Part shown: positions 12,001 to 24,229 of the stretch, one piece after another
How the letters are laid out: the number at the start of each line of letters is the position of its first letter
Numbering within the stretch: the first letter of the stretch is position 1
From: Myxocyprinus asiaticus
Lineage: Eukaryota > Chordata > Actinopteri > Cypriniformes > Catostomidae
Assembly (NCBI RefSeq): GCF_019703515.2
Contig: NC_059382.1
Location: forward strand, 10,054,001 to 10,118,000
DNA length: 64,000 bases
Reading direction: 5' to 3'
Program-made: the position numbers and the translations under genes
Notes under the pieces: generated by a model
The model's database searches: none
What the model saw: the letters and a program-made list of their open reading frames with translations, nothing else
What the model was told of the DNA's origin: nothing

Positions 12001-15000
12001 AGAACTAATATCAAGTGATTTCAGACCTAGTGTATTTGAACACTATTTGCAATCAATGATCTGAGTTCAAACATCCCACAGTTATGAGCTGCGTTCAAAT
12101 TTGCATACTGTCAGAGTATGTACTGCATTTGATGAAAAATGTACTGTGTACTGTACTATGTAATTTAAGGAATATTCTGGGTTCAATACAAGGTAAGCTC
12201 AACCGACAGCATTTGTGGCAAATGTTGATTACCACAAAATGTTGATTACCACAAAAAAAAATAATTTCAACTCGTCCTTTGTTTTCTGTAAAAAAATGCA
12301 GAAATGTTACAATGTTACTATAAGGTTCTTACAATGGAAGTAAATGGGGGAAATTTGGGGTAAAAAAATGAAGTAAATTTTTTTTCACGGGTGTTATAGG
12401 GTTTACATTATGTCATCATAGCAATGAAGTTGTAAAATTGGATATAACTTTACACAGAATAGGTTAGCCTAGTAAACGATTTTATCACACTAAAATCATG
12501 TTAACACGCATATTGTTTACATCTTGTTGCTATACTTTTAAAACAGTACGTATTTTAATATTTATGGACTTCCATTGTAAGTGCCTCCCTGCAACCTTGA
12601 TTTTTGCTTTTTTAAAGTACAGGAGGGGTGAGACGTAATTCTTTTTTTGTGGTAATTAACATAATGTCACAAATGCTGTTGATTGAGCTTAACTTTTATT
12701 GAACCCGTAATATTTTTTTTAATAATGAAAATTATTTAGGAATGCAGGTGAGTGGTATGATTATGGGAATGTTGGCATTACTCCATGACCCGAATATATG
12801 ACATAGTGACAACAGCCATGACATTTGTTTTCTCTGATTTTCTTAAACAAGTACAATTTATACACATGGAGCTAGCTAGAACTTACAGTTGAAAAGAGTT
12901 TTATGAATATTGTGGATTTGGACATACTACTCATTGACATACTGCTTTTGGGATACTACTGTACTGTATATAGTAGAGAAGTATGCATATTTGGACACAA
13001 GGATTTGTTTTTAGTGTCACTGAAGTTGTATTTCATCAGTTTATGGGAAACGGGGTGTATGCTCATAGACGTGAGGGTGAGCAGGTCATTTGCCTGAGGA
13101 CTTTGTTTCCAAGATCAGCATGATGTGAAGGTTTTGAGAAGAACGAGCATGGACTTCCATGTTCTTGTTGTGTGTTTTTGAAAGTTTGAGTGGAGGAGAG
13201 GCCCAAGCCACTCAAGCTGAAAGCTAGAAGAGCACTTCAGTTCTACTCCAGCTCCCTCACAGGATGGATATCCCATTCACTGAGAGCGTAGTGCCACTCA
13301 GGATAGGCAGACGCTGGCATGCATGAGTGGCAAATATGCGATTCTTTGAGCTCTTGAGACTGGGAGCAATTGCAACGGTGCCCCATCAAGTCATCAAGCT
13401 TTCTGATGAATTATTCTTTGCAGGGAGGTGAACCCCAGTGTATTTCAGCAATGTCAGTGGGAAGAGAGGATTGAATAACTAATTGATTAAGATATTTTAT
13501 CTAGAACATCATCAGTTAGCAATATATCCTGTGTGAAGGCAAAACCACAAGTGGCATTTGGCTCAGAAGAATTCGCAAGAAAATTAGTGTTGATTTCCAG
13601 TCTGCGGGCTCATTAGTCAGGAGGACAAATGATTCTCACAGAACCTAATAAAAAGCTTGTAAAGTAAACAGGCTCCCCAGGTTTTATTCTTAGAAGTGGC
13701 TTCAGTCCAGAGTGGATGGAATCTGGCTGGTTTTCCCCTCACAATTTTGTCTCCCCCTAGAGTTCCTTAGATCTGTAGAGAATTAGAGCCATTCATGAAT
13801 GGGAGATGAGGCATGGTGAAAATGTGTGTAGTAAGGACGGATATATGTTTCCGATGGCAAACTGTCAGCGTATGTGATGGTAAACCCATTCATCCTGAAA
13901 GAGAATGAGGACAGCCTCATCTATAATCATTAATAGATACTTAAAGGAATAGTTCACCCAGAAATGAAAATTTTCTCATATACTCACCCTCATTTGCAGA
14001 TGGAATGATTTTTCTTGACTGTTATTGCTTTATTCCTCTATGTTAGCTCAATCAAAAGCATGCCACAATTATAAAAGTACACAATAAAGTATGTAGTAAG
14101 CCTATAACTGTAATCACTTTCAACTGCTTTTATTTTCAGCACATTTTTTGTCAGAAGTTCTTTTGCTTGATTTTTTATTTTATTTATTTTTTTATTTAAT
14201 ATGGTTGTATTATTGATTTATTTGTAATAATATAACTATTGTTTTTTTTATTATTATTGTTTTACATTTTGTATGCTGTATTTTGTATATATTTTATACA
14301 TTCATATCTTGTTTTTACTAGGCAAAGCACCTTGAGAACCTACTTGTAGGTAATTATGCTTGATTGCTAGAGGCCACTGAATTACTTTACACCTTTTTAT
14401 TGATTCATAATGTTCTTTTAATCTTCAAAGGTTTATTTTACATTTACATTGGGTTGCAATGCATTATCCACAGTTTTTAGCTCAAGAGAGCCCTCTGTTG
14501 TTGTAAATAAGAATTTGTGCAGTGCGTTCCTAACTGCTTGATCCTTAACGTAAACCATTTTGAAACAAAGCTGGTCATGACTAACTATTATGTCCTTTTA
14601 GGCCTTTTGGCTTTAAAGGGATAGTTCACCCAAAAAGGAAAATTCTGTCATCATTTACTCACCCTCATGTTGTTCCTAACCAAAATGACTTTCATCTGTG
14701 CAACACAAAACGAGACCTAAGGCAGAATGTTGGTCCCTGTCACCATTCATTTTTATAGCGTATTTTTAAGAGCAATTAAAACGAAAAGTGACTGAAAGCT
14801 CTATATTCCAAAAAAAAATTTTTCTTTGGGTGAATTATCCCTTTAATATATGCCATTAGACCACTAAAAAATAATTATCGAAATTACCATAATATACCAT
14901 GTTTTTGCACTGTTAGTACTTAGTACTTTCGTGTTCTTGGATGCACATGAATAAATGAATAAATGAATATGATAATCATTCAGTGTCATATTATTAATAA

Positions 15001-18000
15001 CTGATATTGTTACTGTATTATGAGACCACCATATGTTCTATATATGAGATTCATGCTCACGCACACCTTTTTTTCCTACTGGGAAATGTACGTAGATGTC
15101 TGATTTACTTCCATAAATACCATTCTTTGCACTCTGAATGAAATTACTGCCTTCTCCAGACTGAGTTTCTCAGTGTGCTGGTAATTGCTACACCAAACAT
15201 CCTACAGCTGTGATACAGTGGCATGGAAAAACTAAATTGCGTGTTTGTGAGTGTTTGTATCACAGAAGAGTGTGAATTACAGGACACAGAATGTTCATGA
15301 CATGGAAAATAGTGTAGTAGTTGCTGTATCATGTGCATTGATTTTAGGTGCAAAGATTTGACATGTCAGTATTACAGGGTCAGGGAGTTTCTTACACACT
15401 AAACACACAAATGCAAACTGTACATTTGTTGGCATACTAAAACATTTACACATGTCTATGGCATTGACAATCTTTAAACAGAGGAAGTAACTGAGAGACA
15501 GATGAAGAATTAAAGGGATAGTTCACCCAAAAATGAAAATTCTGTCATCATTTAGTCACCCGCATGTTATTCCAAACCTGTATGACTTTCTTTCTTTTGT
15601 GGAACACAAAATTAGATGTTTTGAAGAGTGGAAATGTTGCTCTTTTCAATACAACAAAGCATACTGTGACCAGAAGCTGTCAAGCTTTCAAAAAGGCACC
15701 ATAAAAGCACCATAAGAGTAGTCCATACGACTTGTGCTTTATATTCCAAGTTTTATGAAGCCATATGGAGGCTTTGTGTGAGGAACATATTCAAATTTGG
15801 CATGTCACGTTTGTTTACGAGACACCTGGGTACCAATGGCATTTGGTCACTGTTGTCAATCCTGGCTTGATGCGAACATTTTGAAAGTCATATGAGTTTG
15901 AAAGAGGGTGAGTAAAGGATGACACAGTTTTCATTTTGTAGTGAACTATTCATGTAACTCTTACAAGTTGTTGAATTGTTGAACAAAAAGTCTCATTTTC
16001 TGGAAAAACTGTGCTTTTTTCTAGTGAACTGTTGATTTAATCTGGTAGCTAACCCTGAACATGTCTCATGTCTTTTCTTTCCTTAATCCACGCTCATTCA
16101 TCTAATGATGGTATAAGCATGGCATTTTGTTTGTCTTTGCGTACTGTAATTTTTGAGAGGACTAACACGTTTTCCTGTAAGTCATTGAGTATTCGCTCAC
16201 AGAACTCACAAAAGGTTGACAGCAGTACGCTTTGATGAACTGAGTAAAAAAAATATGCTAAAATCCAAGTTAATGTTATTCATTCTTTGCAAATATACAA
16301 AAATAAAAAGAGGAGCCCTGGTACGGCTTCTGAGATGGTTGTCAAAACACTTTAGCATGTGTGGGAAAATGGCTCTAGTCCAGCATCTGGAAGTGTTTAT
16401 CTGGCGCACAGAAAGTGCCTGCTAGATGTATTTTTCAGAGACCTCATCTGATTGCCCTGTTTAGGGGGGCCTGGAGGGAGGTTTTGATTGTGTTCTTAAA
16501 GGAATAGTTCACCCCATAAAGAAAATTCTCTCATTTACTCACCCTCATGCCATCCCAGATGTGTGACATTCTTTTTTCTGCAGAACAGAAATAAAGATTT
16601 TTAGAAGAATATCTTAGCTCTGTAGGTCCATACAATGTAAGTGAATGGTGACCAAAACTTTGAAGCTCCAAAAAGCACATAAAGGCAGCATAAAATTAAT
16701 CCATAAGACTCCTTTGGTTTAATCCATGTCTTCTGAAGAGATCCAATCCATTTATGGGTGAGAACAGACCAAAATATAACTCCTTTTCCACTATAAATCT
16801 TGACATCCGCAGTCTCCTTAGTGATCATGCCATCTAGCACTCTCCACATGCATCAAGATCTAGGAAGTGTAATCAAGCTTGAAATCATGATTGTGCCTAA
16901 AGACTGCAGTGCCAAGATGTACAGTGAAAAAGGAGTTATATTTTAGTCTGTTCTCACCCAAAACCACTCTGATCGCTTCAGAAGACATGGAGTAAATCAT
17001 TAGTCTTATGGATTACTTTTATGCTTCCTTTGAGATTTTTGGAGTTTATAGTATCCATTTAAAGGGATAGTTGACCCAGAAATTTAAATTCTGTCATCAT
17101 TTACTCACCCTCATATCATTGCAAACCGTATGACTTCTGTTGAACACAAAAAGTAAGCTTTTGAACAATATCCTAGGCCATTTGTTTTTTAAAGACAGAA
17201 GTTTCATTTATGGGTAAAAACTATCCCTTTAAGGCTTAGTGGATGTGCAGGTTGAGCTTCCTCTATTTGTATAGCAGCTCACTTGTGAGGCTTTAAAAAA
17301 AAAACATGTGTGGTGGTAAAACATGGTGACCTCTAAGGTCAGGAATGGAACACATTCTCTAGGGCGTCACATTATAGCTTCTTAACACATATTTCGCCAG
17401 AGCGTGAAGAATGTTTTGTCCATTGCTTTCCTGCAACACTTCCATATATTTAGACTGTCAAGAAACATTAACTGAACTTTCGATGAAAATGACGCACTGC
17501 AAAAAATCTCATTACACTTTTTCTGACAACTTTTGCTGTTAGAACAACCACAGCCTGTTTACGAAGTGTCACATTTTGCATTCCCAGATTTCAGAAACAT
17601 TCTGAGAATCAAATATTATTAGGCAGACCCCCCCAATACTTATTTAGCCCTTTTTTCAGGCTTTGGGGAGATTAGAGCTGACGCTCTGTGGTTAGGAAAG
17701 ACTCCTCTTACTTGATTAAGTATGAAAGTCTCTATGGTTTTACTTGAAACTGGAGGAGTGATGGTTTTTGACATAAAGCCCTGGCATGCTTCATTACAGT
17801 AGCTTTAAGCTTGGTTTGCAACGGCCGCAAAAACATCAGAAATGTATGATCAATTTACAGCTATTGGGCTGGTGAATTAAGAACCATGATGCGGAGACAT
17901 CATCGGCTTATTTGGTGGACAGCTCAAGCATAATCCCCCAATATATTTCCTTCTTTTGGAGGAACAGTCTGTTGTGTATCATATTTTACACTAGTCATGT

Positions 18001-21000
18001 CTACTGGGAAAAACAACCCAAAGTGATTTTCCGTGGTCAAAGCTCTAAATATTTACTAGACGAGACTCTTCCACCATGTGCAGAGCTCTCAGTGTGAACA
18101 TATAATTTTACACTGTCATTCTATGATTCAAACAATGTAGGCTGCATTTAAAACCACATTGATGTCGGTAGTCACAATAGCCTTTTGATAAAATGGACTG
18201 GATGTAACACTGACATTAAACAGTAATAGCTCGTCGATAGCTTCCATTCTCTTTGCGTCCAATTTTTCTTATAAATGGACTCCTAGGACACCAAAACGCG
18301 AGTGAGATTTTATAAATATCGTAAAGAAAATGAAGCCTAATTTAGCGATATTTTGTATTCTTATTAGATTTTCAATAATGTAGTATAGTAATTTTTACTA
18401 TATTAAAGTTATAAATTAATATAATTCAGTGAATTTAACTGGAAATTATTTTGGAGCAACAAATACTACTATGATGTTTAAATATTTTACAATTTAAGAA
18501 TTCACTGATTCTTGAGATAAGGGACAAAATATGTCTTACATACAAAGTCATCTTTTTGTTAAAAATCAAGAAATTCATAATAATAAAAATACTGGCAAAG
18601 TTAAATATAAACTTCATTATATTTCATTATAATTCATTACTTATATTTTAAAATAATTTAATTAGAAGTTTTTTTTTAAATGCATGCTCTATACTTGTGA
18701 AGCACATGTAACTTAACTTGTCCTCAGCAAGAGGTCACAATCTTAAACTGCCAAACAAAGTGGTTATAAATGCAACAAATAAATAAACAGAAATATCAAA
18801 TAAAAGATAGGGATCTGTAACATATCAAACAATACATAAAGTAAACTTTATATTTCCATTAAAAAAACTGTCTATCAAAGTTGCGTCCTCACTTTGTGTC
18901 AACTCCAGCAGATGTTTTTATAATCCTGACTAAATCAGACAATGTCATGGTCAGCTAGAACTCTCTCTGCTCATGGTGGATGCAACAGTAGGACACATGG
19001 TCTGGTAAGTTTTATATTTTTTTGTATTTTAATCAAACAGTGTTGAAGTCTCTGCAGTCACAGCTTCAACATGTTTACTCCATCATTCCCATTATGATAA
19101 TTTCTGTTAGAATTGTGGGATAAATTTGGTCATTTTAGTTTATGTTATAGAAGCAGCTTTAACTGAGGAAAAAAAACTAAATATAACACATGGTTAAAAT
19201 AGAAAAATATTAAATATTGTCAATGTGAGAATTTTAAGAATGGTGTGAAAACTGAAACAAAATGTATAGAATGTATTTTATCACTTAACTCCTTTACTGA
19301 ACACCGTTATTAGAAAATTAAATACTTCACACTCTTTTTGGATGGATCAAACTAAAATAGCATGGTTTTTGTCTGATGGAGTTGATACTAATTAAAGATG
19401 TAAGTTACGAAGTGAATAAATATCAGTTTTCAGATTTTTTTAAAAAAAAATTATATATATTTTTTTAATATAAAAACCTGTTTCCTTACATGGTTCGTTA
19501 GACCTTTGTCTGCAAATATATCCATTTTAAATTAATTTAGTATTAAAAAAATAAAAACTCTGATTTTAAACATGTTTTGTCCCTTTTGTCAAGAATCAGT
19601 GAAATATATCATATTGTTTTGCATTACAATAATATGAATAATTATAACAATAATAATAAAAATAAAAATACTACTACCAATAATAAAACTAACAAATATT
19701 TTTATTAATATTATTTGTATTGTATTTTTATTGCCATTAGAATAATGCCTAAAAATAGACTTCTTTATGCAAAGTAATTTTAGTTATTTTGGGTTGGAAT
19801 GTGACGTGGACATGAACAGGACAGGTTTTGTGAGATTCAAGCAGATTCAACCACAACTGGATCTCTATAGTAAAAGATAATTAATACTCCATCAAGCTGG
19901 CGAGAAGCATCTCAAGAAGGTCTTAGAAGGTTATCGAAATTTGCAGATGAAAGCGGACACTCTGTGGGTGTTCTGCAATGGACCGGGCAAGTGTGTTACC
20001 ACAGCTGCGCCAGTCTTGTTTGAATTCATTTCAGGGCTTTGGGGATGAAAACATACAGAGTGACTTTTGACCCAGTGAGCTTTATCAGCAGTCAACAACT
20101 GTTTTTCACAATCAAAATCAATAAGCTCTTGGTGTGGGCCTTTGAAGGTGGACCCACACTCTGGCTTTTTTTTTTTTTTATGGAAAGCGGTCAGCCAAAC
20201 AAATACTTGGGAAATCAAAACCAGAAATGCTTGGATATTGTATCTTTGGTTTATAGCTGCTCTCTTTTTTGGTTTCTTAGGTATGGGTTAGACATGCCAA
20301 TGTAGGAAAATCTGAAAAGTGGCACAAGTTACTGTCTCCAACTTTAGACAGGCCAAGATCTCATAATCTGTTTGTTTTTCTTGCTGGAAAATTCATCTTA
20401 AGCTGGTAGTGGTGTTTTTTTTTTTTGCCAGTTTTGCCATTAGATATTAATATATTCTTTATAGAGACAACTTAAATCATTATGGGCCTAATGAAAAGAT
20501 TAAATATTTGTTAAGGAGTAGGGAAAAAAAATCTTCACTAGTCCAACCTCAGTAAGATGCTGTATTCATGTACAGTCAGAATATAACTAGCCATTTAGAA
20601 ATAAGGTGTTAATTAAATCATGTTATTACACTGCTCTGTGTCATACTCATACATGATTGGTCAATGGCGCCATCTAGCGGTCAGATATTTCTCAGTAACA
20701 ACCGCACAGACATGTATCAGTCCACTCATCTGGGTATTGCAAGCCATTGTTCCTGCTTCTCGGATCACTGTGCAATCTATACAAGGAAGCTAATAAAATA
20801 CTTTAAACTCAAATGAATGTTCCATGTGCATTTATTTATTTACTTGGCAAGTAGTCTTGTAAAAAATACATAACAAGGAGTCCAATGGTCATTAATTACA
20901 AAATAAACACCAACAGTACTCTGATGCAAACCGAAGGTGGAATTTAGCTGTTTAGCGATTAAATACTTCTCCCATAAATACATAATTATTTCAACTCAAA

Positions 21001-21407
21001 TCAGTGTTTCATGTGCATTTATTTATTTATTTGGCAAGTAGTCTTGTAATAAGATGCATAATGAGCAGTCAGACATTCATTGTTAACAAAATTAACACCA
21101 ATAGAACTCTGTTGCAAACCAGAGGTGGATTACAGCTCAAGTCAAGTCAAGTGGCTTTTATTGTCATTTCAACCATATACAGCTAGTACAATACACAGTG
21201 ACAACGTGTAAACAACGTTCCTCAAGGACCATGGTGCTACATAAAACAACATAAAAACAACATAAAACAAACACAGAACTATGTGAGACTACACAGAACT
21301 AAATAAGACCTACACATTACTACATAAAGTGCACGTGTTCAAACAGTGCATGACGATACAATAATTGCTAAATATGCAAATTGCAAAGGTAGTCAGATGG
21401 TGTTCAG

Positions 21408-21452
<45 letters not shown>

Positions 21453-24149
21453 AGTCCAGTCTCTGAGTATTGAGGAGTCTGATGGCTTGGGGGAAGAAAC
21501 TGTTACACAGTCTGGCCGTGAGGGCCCGAATGCTTCGGAAATTTTGCTTCGGTGCGTGGGGTCATCCACAATGCTGGTGGCTTTGTGGATGCAGCGTGTT
21601 GTGGAAATGTCCATGATGGAGGGAAGAGAGACCTCGGTGATCTTCTCAGCTGTCCTCACTATCCTCTGCAGGGTCTTGCGATCCGAAACGGTGCAGTTTC
21701 CAAACCAGGCAGTGATGCAGCTGTTCAGCGATTTATTTCTTCTTACATAATTACATAATTTCAGCGCAAATCAATGTTTCATGTCAATTTATTTGTTTAT
21801 TTGGCAAGTAGGCTTGTAATAGGCTGGATAATGAGGAGTCAGATGGTCATTTTTACAAAATAAACACAAAAAAGCAAACTGAATGTGGATTTCAGCTGTT
21901 TAGTGATTTCTTTCTTCTCACATAATTACATAATTTAATGCAAATCAATATTTTATGTCCCATGTATTTATTTATTTGGTTAGTAGCTGTGTAATAAGCA
22001 GGATAATGTACAGTCAGCCAGTTGTTATCGCAAAATAAACCCCTTCAGGGTGATACTAGACTAACCCTCCTGATAACCCTGGTTTATTCTGCGATAACAG
22101 AATTACCGATAACCGGCTGACTGTGCATTATCCCTTACTTAGTTTAGTTTGGTTTTAAAGGAAAACAAAAACTGTTAAATTCAAAATGTTCCAGACGATT
22201 AAGTGGGTTGCAAACCTGAAGTGTCTGGCAGACGACATTGTGTGTTATAAAATTCTAAACAATTGTTTTCAATGAAGGTATGCACACCGCCACAGCTACG
22301 ACTCTGGAAGATGCTAAAATTTCTGTGTTTCATACCTGTGCTGTGTCCTAGCCGCGACGCGGTGTGGTGCTTCTTGTCCGGTGTGCGACCGCCTTTAGAT
22401 GATCAATAACTTGTTTATTGGGGGGGGCAGGAGGCGCTGCCATTTTCCCCACCTCTCTAGAACTGGGGAGGGAGACAAGGGGAGGGAAAAAAAAAAAAGA
22501 GGAGAGGGAAAGGGCAAGGCGGAGCAACAGTGAGAGAGAGAGAGGAGAGAGAGAAAAAAACGTGCTCACCGGTTCCCAGACACGCCGTCGCCTGGTCCTC
22601 GATCACTCCTCCACCCTCTGGCGGATGACAGCCGCTCCTCCTCGGACGTCGGAGCTGGTCCTCCGACCTCTGCCGGATGGAATGCCCCTCTGCGTTTTGG
22701 CGGCCGGTAGGGTGCCCCTCCGCCCCTGGCAGTGGCTCCAGGCGGCCGGCAGCGAGCCCCTCCTCCCCTCACGGACGACGGCCGTTCCTCCTCGTCCAGG
22801 TGGCCGGCAGTGACTCCTCTGTCCCCCGGCAGACGGCCGCGGCTGCTCCTTTGGGCGGATGGCAGTGGTGAGGGCTCCACGACAGTGCATCCCTCCTCCT
22901 TCCTGGGTTTCAGCACCAATGTAACAAGGTTACTAGCTTCATGGGAAACGAGGAGGCGGGAACCGGCTGAACGGTCAAAATAATATTTAAACAAAAAGAC
23001 ACACAACACAATCGCACACATGGCAGCTGCGTGTGGCTCTCTCTCTCTCGAACTGCCGCATCCCGCTGCACTTATCCCTCTCCTCGTCTGATTAGCCCGA
23101 TTGGGGGCCGGGCGTGTGTAGTCACAGACTAACCCTAACCAACTACCATATTCTAAAACACATAAAACTTTGAGCTACTACCTTCAAGCTGGAGGGATTT
23201 TCCAGCACAGTTATTAACCCAGATTTAACCCTGTCACTTTCTTTTTTTGTTATAAACGCAACGGGTTTCGTTATGAACCCGTGACACAACGAGTGGGAAA
23301 TGAGTATCGGCAATGTTATGGCCTCCCAGAAAAGCCCGGCTGACCTAATCTGTTTTGTTTTTGCCAACAGTGAAGGCAGCAGTCCTTCCAAATGTTTTGT
23401 CAGAAAGAAGAATTTTATTAGCCCTTATCTGGAGGGCTGCTTTTTGTGCGTACTTCCCAGTGAGTGTAATTTCCTTTGGCCCACATCCCAGCTGTGATCC
23501 TCTACCTTAAAATCTACTGCCACTGAAGAGTGGATGTGTGATGATGTGGGATTACTGAGTGGCACCTCTCTTTAATTTAACTCTTGACTATTGTATGTAG
23601 GATGTTGCCCATTAGGGGTTCGAGAAGCACTGGTGCTCATGTTAATTAAAGCTTTGACTGTGAAATAATAGAGGAGAATTCCCACACTGTTGTCACCATG
23701 ACCCAGGACACTTCCCGGTAAAGCCACATTTTGCTATGCCAGCAATCCCGACATCTGAATTTTGCTGATAAGGCTCTCAAATGCTCACTCTTGAACTATA
23801 AAACTTAGTGCAAACTAGTGACACATTTACTTCACATGAACTTTACTTAAGCTATCTAAATAAGAACATACAATAGACTTTTATTGGTTTAAATGTAAAG
23901 AAGATTATACAGTAATTACTGTAGACTAACCCTAACCAAACACTGAACACTATCTGTTAAAGAATTCTTCTATTGTTTTTCTACAGTATAATTATAAATA
24001 CTGTGGACTATCCCTAACCCAAACTAACTCTACACCTAAAAGAAAAATTAATGCATTTTATAGTTATTTATTTGTCTGTTTATTAATATAAAAATATATA
24101 ATATTAATATAATAAATTATTTATTTTAATTTTATTATAGGAATATATA

Positions 24150-24229
<80 letters not shown>

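Larger units (their letters stand above)
20806..22050 (+). repeat. Four-copy tandem repeat, unit about 175-187 bp, interrupted by an insertion
   Basis: Copies start near 20806, 20993, 21763 and 21940. Each has (AACTC)AAATCAATGTTTCATGT, ATTTATTTATTTGGCAAGTAG, CTTGTAATA, AATGAGGAGTCAGA and AGCTGTTTAGTGATT blocks in that order. Copies 1 and 2 are 187 bp apart, and copies 3 and 4 about 175 bp. Copy 2 is split at about 21134 by the repeat at 21134-21720. The array ends at a foldback. Confidence 0.8.

Noticed and set aside
18957..19005. Possible extra first exon ending TCTG|GTAAGT
   Set aside because: The open frame from the ATG near 18974 leaves two bases at the donor (phase 2), which would shift the reading frame into exon 2; upstream frames contain stops.
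22566..23021. 151-codon minus-strand frame (and 131-codon plus-strand frame) as genes
   Set aside because: They overlap an LTR and its GC-rich leader; open frames on both strands reflect composition.
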